DNA from: Metridium senile
Taxonomy: Eukaryota > Cnidaria > Anthozoa > Actiniaria > Metridiidae
Length of the DNA stretch: 64,000 nt
Direction: 5' to 3'
Assembly: GCA_949775045.1 (NCBI GenBank)
Contig: OX459098.1
Location: forward strand, 16,229,207-16,293,206
The notes under the pieces were generated by a model. That model was given only the letters and a program-made list of their open reading frames with translations. It was not told where the DNA came from and did no database searches. Position numbers and translations under genes: made by a program. Shown here piece after piece: positions 14,758-21,026 of the stretch. Within the stretch, counting starts at the first letter, position 1; each line of letters opens with the position of its first letter.

Positions 14758-17227
14758 TTTCAAACGAAAACGAAAACTAATACGATGACGATTGCGATGA
14801 CGATAATAATAATAATAATAAATTTATTTCTTGCACATTACATAAAATCTCAATGCTCTTACAATGACAAGTATATAATATAATATAATAGAATAGAATA
14901 GAATAGAATAGAATAGAATAGAATAGAATAGAATAGAATAGAATAGAATAGAATAGAATAGAATAGAATAGAATAGAATAGAATAGAATAAAATAGAATA
15001 GGATAGGATAGGATAGGATAGGATAGGATAGGATAGGATAGGATAGAATAGGATAGGATAGAATAGAATAGAATAGAATAGAATAGAATAGAATAGAATA
15101 GAATAGAATAGAATAGAATAGAATAGAATAGAATAGAATAGAATAGAATAGGATAGGATAGGATAGGATAGGATAGGATAGGATAGAATAGAATAGAATA
15201 GGATAGGATAGAATAGAATAGAATAGAATAGAATAGGATAGGATAGGATAGGATAGGATAGAATAGAATAGGATAGGATAGGATAGAATAGAATAGAATA
15301 GAATAGAATAGAATAGCATAGGATAGGATAGGATAGGATAGGATAGAATAGAATAGAATAGAATAGAACAGAACAGAATAGAATAGAATAGAATAGAATA
15401 GAATAGAATAGAATAGGATAGAATAGAATAGAATAGAATTCAACAAAACAGAAAATAAAATAATAAATAGAATAACATAAAAGAAAAAAGTCATATAATC
15501 AAATAACAATTATGTAAATATAAACTATTTAAAAATATCTATAAGTATATATAAAATGTAAAAAGAAAACGTCACTCTAACTTAAATAAATATGTTTTTA
15601 GATTTCGTTTACGATGACGGTAACGACAACGATCGACAACGATACCGTTTCAAACGAAAACGATAACAAATACAATGACGATCACGGTGACGACAACTAT
15701 GACGATGACAATCACGTTAACGATAACGATATACACGATGGCGATAGCAGTGATAATGCAGCCACCAACATCATAAGTTTTTCTCAAGAATAAAGACACC
15801 TGATCAATTAATTTTCTCTTTATCTTTTAGACCTCCACCAACTATTTAATACCGAGAGTCTCCCCATCACATTACATCATCATTGCGGTAGGCCTATACT
15901 AACAAAATTTTGAGTTTTTATTCGTCTTTAAACTAGGATACAATCAATCAACAGAGCGTGTGTATCTTTAAATCAAAGTGATATATACAGCCTTTCCGAG
16001 AAAGTTTGTCACCCGTGAAAAGCACACAAGCTAGTGGCGCAAAGGATCATGGATCAGTTCGGAAACTAAATGTGCACTCGGAACGCCTTTCTTGTTGTTT
16101 GATAAGTCAAAACGGTCATTTCTCAATAACAAATTGACAAGTGTAGCAATGTGGCCATGAAATCCCATTGTCCTAATAAAATGTACATAGGTTACCCATG
16201 GTCCCCTGCGCTATTAGCCCTTAAAAGGGCTTTTCACTTCACGGGTGACAAAGTTTCTCGGAAAGGGTGTATACCAACCAAATCATTGAGTATCATTGAC
16301 TAATTGTAGATCAAATAACAAAGTATCCTGCTTGTCAAAGATTTGTATATATTCCCCTCTTTTCTACTCTCTGTTATAACAGGATAATAACAACGTTAAC
16401 TATTGCATTTTATCATGAACGATGACATGCAACAACATTTTAAACAACGAAATCAATTTGTTTTTGAGATGATTTACGAATTGCACGATTTTAGGTCAAA
16501 CCTGTTTTTAAGGATTCGCCATTTGTACAAGGATTGGACAACGTTCTGACGATAGAACCTTTGAGTAAGTACTACTGAAAGGAGAGGGAGGGAGATCTAG
16601 AGGAAAGGAGAGGAAAGGGAGGGGAGGGGAGGGGAGGGAAGGAGAGGAGAAGGAAGGAGAGGCCACTTGATATGGCTTGACTTGCTAATCCTCTTCTTTT
16701 AAAACTAGTTTGATAATGATATAATAATAATAACTTTTTTAACGTCTCAATCTTCTAGCTGGACGCAGTGTGCCCTACTAATCGGGGAGACTCACTCACA
16801 CTCACTACCTCTACGTTTAATATTTTGCATACAACTCGGCTCACATGTTCATTTTTGCTGAGGGAGGAAAACCGGATAACCCGGAGAAAAACCCTCGTGG
16901 CATAGGAGAGAAGAACACATCAAATAAACTCAACTCACAAATAGTCCATACCCGAGCCGGGACTCGAACCTGGACCACCGCTAGGCCACCCATGCCACCC
17001 TAATGATCTTGGTTATTTTGTTTATAGAACCATTATGTGATGGTAAAGGTGTGGGGTACTTCAAAGACCCAACTAGTTGTACTTCCTTCTATAAATGTGA
17101 CGGCTATAGCAGTAAATCACATCGAGTAACGTGTCCACGTGGTCTTTACTGGAACCAGCATACGGCTACTTGTGATTGGCCAGGAAATGTTGACTGTCAA
17201 CTTGAACAGAAAGATGTTCAGAACTAG
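29..17227 (+). CDS. Gene A: secreted CxxxC / FN3 / chitin-binding protein, 21 exons
   Basis: Exons: 29-154, 2072-2125, 2335-2391, 2829-3068, 3482-3641, 4230-4340, 5238-5360, 5396-5493, 5814-5876, 6584-6644, 8133-8177, 8468-8679, 10342-10398, 10466-10526, 11321-11481, 12039-12095, 12692-12758, 14387-14607, 15831-15887, 16495-16564, 17028-17227. They join in frame to about 766 residues, with no internal stop and GT..AG at every junction. Order: signal peptide (residues 1 to about 20), CxxxC pairs, FN3-1 (about 100-212), unassigned module (213-379), FN3-2 to FN3-4 (380-700), CBM14 (704-757). There is no transmembrane segment, so the product should be secreted. The model is supported mainly by its exon-by-exon match to the receptor kinase gene at 61013-30602. 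Weakest point: the donor after 5360 (GTTGTA). I do not recognise the full protein by name; the ligand is unknown. AATAAA lies at 17769-17774. Confidence 0.85.
604..848. mobile_element. MITE, family with CCCGTTTACAC ends
   Basis: Terminal inverted repeats TTAAG.CCCGTTTACACTAG at the left and its complement at 828-848, with longer internal complementarity (ATCGCAG.., GTCGCC, ATTTCAATGGCGATTTTATC). Flanked by TTAA at both ends. No coding capacity. Sits in intron 1 of gene A. Confidence 0.6.
1420..1526. repeat. 7-bp minisatellite (GGACACT)n
   Basis: About 15 units of GGACACT/GAACACT in intron 1 of gene A. Open frames across it are a by-product of the repeat. Confidence 0.85.
2829..3641 (+). CDS. 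Gene A exons 4-5: fibronectin type III domain 1
   Basis: Two exons encode one FN3 fold. Exon 4 supplies the B/C strands (SITLSWKPAN, VVYLLKERLSGDF); exon 5 supplies the later strands (YQFKGLKFYFEAVALTENSS). The receptor gene has the same split (59662-59898 and 58224-58377), with matching VVYLLK and VALTENS blocks. Exon 5 ends in phase 1. FN3 domains are protein-protein interaction modules, so this is part of the putative ligand-binding head. Confidence 0.8.
3177..3345. repeat. Intronic repeat, copy 1 (also 5623-5770)
   Basis: The stretch starting TTAATCGACTAATAATTTTT and ending near GGGTTTAAAAGAACCAGC occurs again at about 5623-5770 in the same orientation and nearly unchanged. The copies lie in introns 4 and 8 of gene A. 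Confidence 0.75.
3830..4010. mobile_element. Palindromic (foldback) MITE-like element
   Basis: GTGACCACCGCTTATGTATT near 3848 is mirrored by AATACATTATCAGTGGTCAC near 3970-3990, with GCATACTTT against AAGTATGTG inside. No coding potential. Intron 5 of gene A. Confidence 0.5.
4230..8177 (+). CDS. Gene A exons 6-11: unassigned cysteine-containing module
   Basis: Six small exons (4230-4340, 5238-5360, 5396-5493, 5814-5876, 6584-6644, 8133-8177) encode about 167 residues that I cannot assign to a family. Conserved with the receptor gene are an aromatic stretch (here ITRYGLAW), a C near HTLKVYSLMECIPSLPKS, and a GC..F.N.S..C end. The paralog reads SITIYSLIKCLPSQPK and GCHRYSYFNRSECCK. Exon 6 is 111 nt, exon 10 is 61 nt and exon 11 is 45 nt in both genes; exon 7 is shorter in the receptor gene (75 versus 123 nt). 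It may be a diverged FN3 or cytokine-receptor-like fold, but no diagnostic motif supports that. Confidence 0.7.
4495..4960. mobile_element. Foldback element rich in GACCTCGGTCTG blocks
   Basis: Contains inverted and direct copies of CGGTCTG/CAGACCG, TCGGTCCGTAC and paired TATTAACC-CGCT against CGCTCGGTTAATAA. GC content is above its surroundings. Probably a non-autonomous DNA transposon or nested copies; ends are uncertain. Confidence 0.45.
5623..5770. repeat. Intronic repeat, copy 2 (also 3177-3345)
   Basis: Direct copy of the intron-4 sequence of gene A, here in intron 8, ending in GGTGGGTTTAAAAGAACCAGC. Confidence 0.75.
5878..6095. mobile_element. MITE with GCCCGGGCAAACGGTTTCAA ends
   Basis: Left end GGCCCGGGCAAACGGTTTC is mirrored by GAAACCGTTTCCCCGGGC at the right; the interior is itself an imperfect palindrome (GGCAATGTTCAAACGC against GCGTTTAAACATTGCC). 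A partial relative is at 19400-19485. Confidence 0.6.
6165..6400. repeat. Duplicated AACCCGATGAAGCACGAAGC repeat
   Basis: Two direct copies (about 6232-6296 and 6332-6394) contain CCCGATGAAGCACGAAGCAT then GTTTTCAATGACTTCTC; an inverted half copy (ATCGGGTTTCTAAACACGAG) precedes them. Probably a fragmentary foldback transposon in intron 10 of gene A (upstream side of exon 10). Confidence 0.5.
6690..8040. repeat. 30-bp minisatellite, about 1.35 kb
   Basis: Roughly 44 units built on ACACGAGACAACATGACATA plus ACATGACATG, drifting at both ends. Because the unit length is a multiple of three, several minus-strand frames stay open for hundreds of codons (HVMSCYVMLSR-like); these are not genes. Lies in intron 10 of gene A. 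Confidence 0.95.
8190..8400. repeat. GAT-rich microsatellite
   Basis: Degenerate (GATGAT/GATAAT)n in intron 11 of gene A. Similar GAT/ATC tracts occur at 2190-2280, 2695-2785, 14640-14810, 15605-15770, 17290-17645, 54595-54630 and 60075-60380. Confidence 0.8.
8468..10526 (+). CDS. Gene A exons 12-14: fibronectin type III domain 2
   Basis: Three exons (8468-8679, 10342-10398, 10466-10526) encode one FN3 domain: a long exon that enters in phase 1 and ends in phase 0, then a 57-nt exon, then a short exon ending in phase 1. The domain shows FFWLPPTF in strand C and LPNITVRVE near strand F. The unit is phase 1-1 symmetric, the signature of a shufflable exon set. The receptor gene has the equivalent set at 50010-50239, 49397-49453 and 45538-45604. 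Confidence 0.8.
8765..9010 (+). mobile_element. tRNA-derived SINE, family 1 (full head)
   Basis: A-box-like TGGCCTAGCGGTG (8774) and B-box GGTTCGACTCC (8825-8835) mark a pol III promoter head; the body has CACGAGGGTTTTTCTCC and TACCCGGTTTTCCTCC. Related copies in reverse at 16735-16998, 53455-53620 and 17800-17890, and a 3' piece at 21775-21905. Several share the 3' end with AGACGTTAAA and an AT-rich tail. Confidence 0.7.
9226..9616. mobile_element. MITE with an amplified arm (CTTTACCT ends)
   Basis: The left arm (CCTCCGTATGCAAAT, CCCATTTCAGATCACGTGTC, CCCTTGAGAATTGATCTTTT) is repeated in tandem about four times before one right arm (ATCACGTGATCTGAAGTGGG, CAAGGAAGGTAAAG) closes the element. 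A single-arm copy lies at 24640-24770. Intron 12 of gene A. Confidence 0.6.
9614..10102. mobile_element. MITE, GCGTTTACACGAGCAATTTTTC family
   Basis: Ends GCGGCGTTTACACGAGCAAT and ATTGCTCGTGTAAACGTCGC are inverted repeats; the interior is dominated by CTTGACAAGGAAAA subrepeats in both orientations. No conserved protein. Confidence 0.65.
10540..11285. repeat. 60-bp minisatellite (TACCCTA-rich)
   Basis: About eight good units of roughly 60 bp containing ACCTTGGCCTACCATATACT, flanked by diverged TACCC/TATCC repeats. It spans almost all of intron 14 of gene A. Open frames are repeat artefacts. Confidence 0.9.
11321..12758 (+). CDS. Gene A exons 15-17: fibronectin type III domain 3
   Basis: Exons 11321-11481, 12039-12095 and 12692-12758 repeat the three-exon FN3 plan. 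Strand B/C core is ANVTWERPKYTNGLLGYQI; strand F/G is in ESLTVKIRPLYKHKW. The 3' end of exon 15 and its splice donor have been copied into a downstream tandem repeat (11482-12000), described separately. The receptor counterpart is 44443-44621, 43890-43946 and 43584-43650, where the last exon also keeps a Y.H.WIK block. Confidence 0.8.
11482..12000. repeat. 80-bp tandem repeat derived from an exon end and its splice donor
   Basis: About six further copies of a unit of roughly 80 bp start with ATCAATAAAAGAAATATCAC and TACTGTGAGTAC, i.e. the last codons of exon 15 plus the GTGAGT donor, followed by CTTGATTTCAGTACTGCTCC. The first unit contains the real exon end (11455-11481). Confidence 0.85.
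13297..13502. mobile_element. MITE, CCGTTTACACGAATCCGG family, copy 1
   Basis: GGCCCCGTTTACACGAATCC at the left faces GGATTCGTGTAGACGAGGCC at the right; the interior is palindromic (CATACTTTT, GGATTCGTGTGGACG). TTA flanks both ends, as PIF/Harbinger-type elements produce. Confidence 0.65.
13740..13800 (+). mobile_element. tRNA-like fragment (SINE relic)
   Basis: GTATAGTTGGGAAGTG followed by a B-box-like GGTTCGAATCTC. No complete cloverleaf is evident; it reads as a SINE head relic rather than a tRNA gene. Confidence 0.3.
13873..14075. mobile_element. MITE, CCGTTTACACGAATCCGG family, copy 2
   Basis: Almost the same sequence as the element at 13297-13502, about 575 bp away in the same intron, with TAA at each edge. 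High similarity suggests recent movement or local duplication. Confidence 0.65.
14387..16564 (+). CDS. Gene A exons 18-20: fibronectin type III domain 4
   Basis: Exons 14387-14607, 15831-15887 and 16495-16564. The long exon contains YDVTFSWRPPVF and three cysteines (residues in FACDR, VHCPS, DRCPPP); the receptor equivalent has CPLKNS and RDCLSP at the same place, so the extra cysteine pair is conserved. Exon 19 is 57 nt and exon 20 is 70 nt, identical in length to receptor exons 19 and 20. Exon 20 ends in phase 1, which is the point where the two genes diverge. Confidence 0.8.
14650..14770. repeat. (GACGAT)n microsatellite
   Basis: Near-perfect hexamer tract just after exon 18 of gene A; a diverged relative resumes at 15605-15770. 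Confidence 0.85.
14878..15440. repeat. Pentanucleotide satellite (GAATA/GGATA)n
   Basis: About 110 units of GAATA, interrupted by blocks of GGATA. All three minus-strand frames are long and open (FYSIL/SYPIL), an artefact of the repeat. Confidence 0.95.
15983..16276. mobile_element. Palindromic MITE-like element
   Basis: TATACAGCCTTTCCGAGAAA at the left faces TTTCTCGGAAAGGGTGTATA at the right, with GTCACCCGTGAAAAGC against GCTTTTCACTTCACGGGTGAC inside. Intron 19 of gene A. Confidence 0.6.
16735..16998 (-). mobile_element. tRNA-derived SINE, family 1, full copy
   Basis: Read on the minus strand it has TGGCCTAGCGG (A box) then GGTTCGAGTCCC (B box), the CACGAGGGTTTTTCTCC body and an AGACGTTAAA 3' end with an AT-rich tail. 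It lies 30 bp before the CBM14 exon of gene A. Confidence 0.75.
17028..17227 (+). CDS. Gene A exon 21: CBM14 / peritrophin-A chitin-binding domain and stop
   Basis: The exon starts in phase 1 and encodes KPLCDGKGVGYFKDPTSC, then FYKC, TCPRGLYWNQ, ATCDWP and VDCQ before TAG. The six cysteines (about residues 704, 718, 724, 736, 749, 757) and the aromatic GLYWN...CDWP block are diagnostic of CBM14 (chitin-binding type 2). The domain binds chitin or related glycans outside the cell. It replaces the transmembrane and kinase exons of the paralog and closes the protein nine residues after the last cysteine. Confidence 0.92.
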
Positions 17228-17289
17228 AAATGGCCCAATACTAGGTACTGGATCAACAACTACCATATAGAAGAGTCTCAACCAGGACA

Positions 17290-17645
17290 GGGAACCATCA
17301 TCATCATCGTGATACATCATCATCATTCAGTTATCATCATCAACATTGTCATCATCACAATTATCATGATTATAGACTTCATCATCAACATAATGATCCT
17401 AATCATAATAATCATATTGATCATTATTATTAGCATCATCATCATTATTATCATTATTGTCATCATCAACACAATAATAGTAATAATTATCATCATCAGC
17501 AACATAGTGATCCTCAACAACATCATCATCATCACTATTATCATTATCATCATCAACATCATAATAATGATAATTATCATCATCACCAACATATTGATTC
17601 TCAACAACATCATCATCATCATCGTTATCATTATGATCAACATAA
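17290..17645. repeat. ATC/CAT microsatellite in the 3' region of gene A
   Basis: Degenerate (ATCATC/ATTATC)n. Open frames on both strands (poly-I/M) are artefacts. Confidence 0.9.
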
Positions 17646-17768
17646 TTGTGAAAACATCCTTTACCATTTAGCAATGGATGAGCTTTATTAATCAAATCTT
17701 TCAGACTAAACAAATAACCCAAACCTAGAAGCAGAACACTGACTCAAATACCAAGAATCAATTGCATG

Positions 17769-17774
17769 AATAAA
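17769..17774 (+). terminator. Candidate polyadenylation signal of gene A
   Basis: AATAAA lies 542 nt past the gene A stop codon, after an ATC-repeat 3' region. It is the first canonical signal I noticed in that direction; use is inferred. Confidence 0.35.
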
Positions 17775-17887
17775 TATATGATAAATCTGTTTGTACGTCT
17801 CAATCTATTTAGTTAGACACAAGTGTCCCACTAACATGGCTAGACTCTATACTCACTGCTTCTAAAGTATTTTAGCACACAACTCTG

Positions 17888-18376
17888 CTCGCATGTTTTT
17901 TTGGTCGAAAATGACGTATTTTGACGCATTTTGGTGGGCTATAGTCCATGCTTTTTGGTGGAAAATGACGCATTTTGACGCACTTTGGTGGGCTATAGTC
18001 CATGCTTTTTTGTCGAAAATGACGTATTTTGACGCATTTTGGTGGGCTATAGTCCATGCTTTTTGGTTGTAAATGACGCATTTTGACGCACTTTGGTGGG
18101 CTATAGTCCATGCTTTTTGGTGGAAAATGACTCATTTTGACGCACTTTGGTGGGCTATAGTCCATGCTTTTTTGTCGAAAATGACGTATTTTGACGCATT
18201 TTGGTGGGCTATAGTCCATGCTTTTTGGTTGTAAATGACGCATTTTGACGCACTTTGGTGGGCTATAGTCCATGCTTTTTGGTGGAAAATGACTCATTTT
18301 GACGCACTTTGGTGGGCTATAGTCCATGCTTTTTGGTGGAAAATGACGCATTTTGACGCACTTTGGTGGGCTATAG
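17888..18376. repeat. 54-bp tandem repeat, nine units, open on the minus strand
   Basis: Unit: GGTGGGCTATAGTCCATGCT, TTTTGGTGGAAAATGACGCA, TTTTGACGCACTTT. The 18-codon length keeps one minus-strand frame open for about 170 codons (repeat core MDYSPPKCVKMRHFPPKS). There is no convincing start, splice site or neighbouring coding exon, so it is recorded as a repeat. Confidence 0.85.
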
Positions 18377-18399
18377 TGTTTGAATGTGTGCACTGATAT

Positions 18400-19017
18400 C
18401 AATTATTTGCAAGTGAATTTGATATTTGTCTCATGTATCTGTATTTCACTTATACATCGATTGCATTTCGATTCTTTATTTAAAATTATTATTTATTCAT
18501 CTTTACATCACACTTTTTTTTTGGAATAGTTGGAAGAACAAGATACTCAACGGATACTGAACGGATTTGCTCGTAAAAATCAGCGATTTTGTATATTTTA
18601 AGGAATTTCACATGCATTGAAATTTTTCGTACACTATCCCGCTAACTTGTTTCGTTTAGTCCTTATGGTGTATGTTTTAGGGGTAAAATCGTACTTGCCA
18701 CGGCCTTTTAAAAAGTATTCTATTTCTGGTATTTTCTAGGAGAAAATCTCGACGAGCATATCCGATAATTTTACCTGTGGATCCCCCCTGCATGGTAGAC
18801 AGCGTCAGCTGGAGTTAATTATGTCTTGAGAGGAACATATTTTGCACACAAGCTATTCTCAATGAGCCTCTTTCATGCTGTTATTTTACTACTTTTACCA
18901 GATGTCTAATACGTCTTGTGAGTGTTGAACCTTTGGCACTAGTTGTTTTTAAAACGAAAGTAGGCAAAACATTCTGGTATTGGTAGTATATACGAAGGTA
19001 CATTTATGCAAATCGAC
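18400..19017. other. Unassigned intergenic stretch
   Basis: AT-rich single-copy-looking DNA. A short open stretch at about 18740-18826 (IILPVDPPCMVDSVSW on the plus strand after an AG) was examined, but no partner exon was found. Confidence 0.3.
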
Positions 19018-19236
19018 AATAGTACCCTTCACAGTTCCCTGCGCCATCTTGAAAGGTAGCCGGGCCTTTGCATCGAAGCGAGACGAACGTTGAGCTTGCA
19101 ATGATAGAGACCTTTCAAAGTTAACACCTTGTCGGACAATATTTCACATGTCTCTATCTTTGGAAGCTCAACGTTCAATGCAAAGGCCCGGTTACCTTTT
19201 AAGATGGCGCACTGAGCAGTGAAGGAGACTATTGGG
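19018..19236. mobile_element. MITE, TTCCCTGCGCCATCTTGAAA family
   Basis: CAGTTCCCTGCGCCATCTTG at the left is mirrored by AAGATGGCGCACTGAGCAGT at the right; internal AGCTTGCAATGATAGAGACC is also paired with its complement. A second, larger copy is at 34296-34622. Confidence 0.6.
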
Positions 19237-19972
19237 CATTTTGATTTTTATGGGATGAAGGTTTTGAGTTTGAGAATGTTTAAAACAATTCGCTAGCTTC
19301 TATATCAAGAGATTGGTGATCCTTTTGATCAACTGACTTGTATACCTTCCTCTTCATGCATGATGTTTAGTTTTTCGTAAAACTTAGCTAAACTTTTAAG
19401 ACCCGGGCAAAAGGTTCAACATTTGCTTCAACTAAATCGAACGGATGTTGAAGCAAATGTTGAAGCCGTTTGCCTGGGCCTTTACATTAAAAACAACTGG
19501 TAATCAGGTTCGGCCCCGATTACCCGGAGCGTACATCTCACGAATATCTTCTGTACGAGTTATCGTTTTGCAAGACCATCTATATTTACAACAAATTTTA
19601 CGCCAAGTAATTTTGAATTCGCCTTAGTCATGCAGTGAAATTGTGTTGTCTCTGCTTACGTTAAGTATATATGCATAAACTAACTTTTCCATCAACAAAA
19701 ACCAACTGATGGTGGACGGAAGCAAAATATGAATCTAAAAATGGCTAATCTGCATAGAACACGTCTAGTTAACTCGGTACTAGGTGTACGTTCCGGTTAA
19801 TGGGCTCCTGGGTTCGGTTAACAGGATTTTAATTTCTTGGTGCATTCCCTAGCCCATGGACGGTGTACTTGGATCCAAACGTGTACTTTGAACAAACTAA
19901 AAAAAAATAAACAAAACACATTAAATAAGACAATGAAGCAAAGTATAGACAGATTGGAAATGTTTTGTCCAT
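19237..19972. other. Intergenic, no gene seen
   Basis: Includes a partial copy (19400-19485) of the CCGGGCAAACGG MITE seen at 5878-6095. No exon with consistent frame and splice sites was found. Confidence 0.3.
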
Positions 19973-19975
19973 TCG

Positions 19976-20156
19976 AATACAGTGGAACCCCGTTTATCCG
20001 GCCACTGAAGGGACAGCCCAAAGTGGCCGTATTAACGGGGTGGCCGTATTAAGCGGGTAAATTTTATAGAAAATGTATGGGCATGCATTTCGTCGGGACA
20101 TAGAAAACTGGCCGCAATAACGGGGTGGTCGTATTAAGCGGGTGGCCGTAACTGTA
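19976..20156. mobile_element. MITE with TACAGTGGAACCCC ends, copy 1
   Basis: Begins ACAGTGGAACCCCGTTTATC and carries GTGGCCGTATTAACGGGG / GGCCGTATTAAGCGGGT blocks, ending GGTGGCCGTAACTGTA. CAGTGGAACC-type ends with TA duplication are typical of pogo/Tc1-like non-autonomous elements. Confidence 0.6.
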
Positions 20157-20809
20157 TTTCTGGACTAATGCTAGTTTGCCATATGCAACAGGAAGCCCGC
20201 GAAGTGTTTTTTTCTTTTTCTTCGTTTTTTTCTGCCTAAGAGATGCCTGCGGAGGAGGCTAGACTAATGCTGTGGTTTGATGCTCTTTTGTACTCAACAT
20301 ATAATAATAATAGCTATATCAGACCAAACTTGAAAAAAAAAAAAAAAAATACGAATGGTTTACAAATAATAAATGTATGTATATAAACATGTCCAAAAGT
20401 TCACACAGGCGTAAAAAAACACTACTCTTTTTAAGTTGTCTTTTTTTACAAAGCTGTCTTTTTTTACATTGTCATATGTTCAGTATTTACTCCTCTCAAG
20501 GGTAATTTTTGTACTATTGACCAAACACTACGGAGTGTAATGTTCACCTGAGCTTGGATGATATTTTAAGTAATCTCCTATCCTCTCGGGATAGATGTTT
20601 TGTACTCTCCTATCTCTCCAATTGGTGAGAGAATTTTTGGTATTTTCCTTCCCTTTCGGGTAATAATTTCTTCATTGAGTATTCATTTCCCCTTCTGATA
20701 ATAAATGTTCACTATTTTAAAATCACTACATAATATTACATATTAACGAGACATACATCGATTTCTAAAGAGGCAAGCGGAGGGAATCATTTGGCGTTAC
20801 AGTTAACTC

Positions 20810-21008
20810 TCTCTTAAGCGACCACCGTCGGTCCAGAAGAAAGTGGTCGCTTACGGGAGATGGTTGCTTACGAGAGTGGTCGTTCAGAGAGAGTCAACTG
20901 TACAGTGGAACCCCTCCTTACGGCCACCCGCTTAATACGGCCACCCCGCTAATACGGCCAATTTAGGCTGTCCCTTCAGTGGCCGGATTAACGTGGTTCC
21001 ACTGCAGT
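20810..21008. mobile_element. Two adjacent MITEs with ACAGT ends
   Basis: 20810-20903: ACAGTTAACTCTCTCTTAAG faces AGAGAGTCAACTGTA. 20904-21008: ACAGTGGAACCCCTCCTTAC faces ACGTGGTTCCACTG, with the same GGCCACCCGCTTAATACGGC blocks as 19976-20156 reversed. They lie just downstream of the end of gene C. Confidence 0.6.
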
Positions 21009-21026
21009 TTTAAAAGAGAGAGAGCT

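Noticed and set aside
14777..15509. Two long minus-strand frames of FYSIL repeats
   Set aside because: Encoded by the GAATA/GGATA pentanucleotide array; every frame is open by construction.
18740..18830. Possible alternative last exon of gene A
   Set aside because: In the phase required after exon 20 it hits a stop after a few codons; other frames lack a partner exon.
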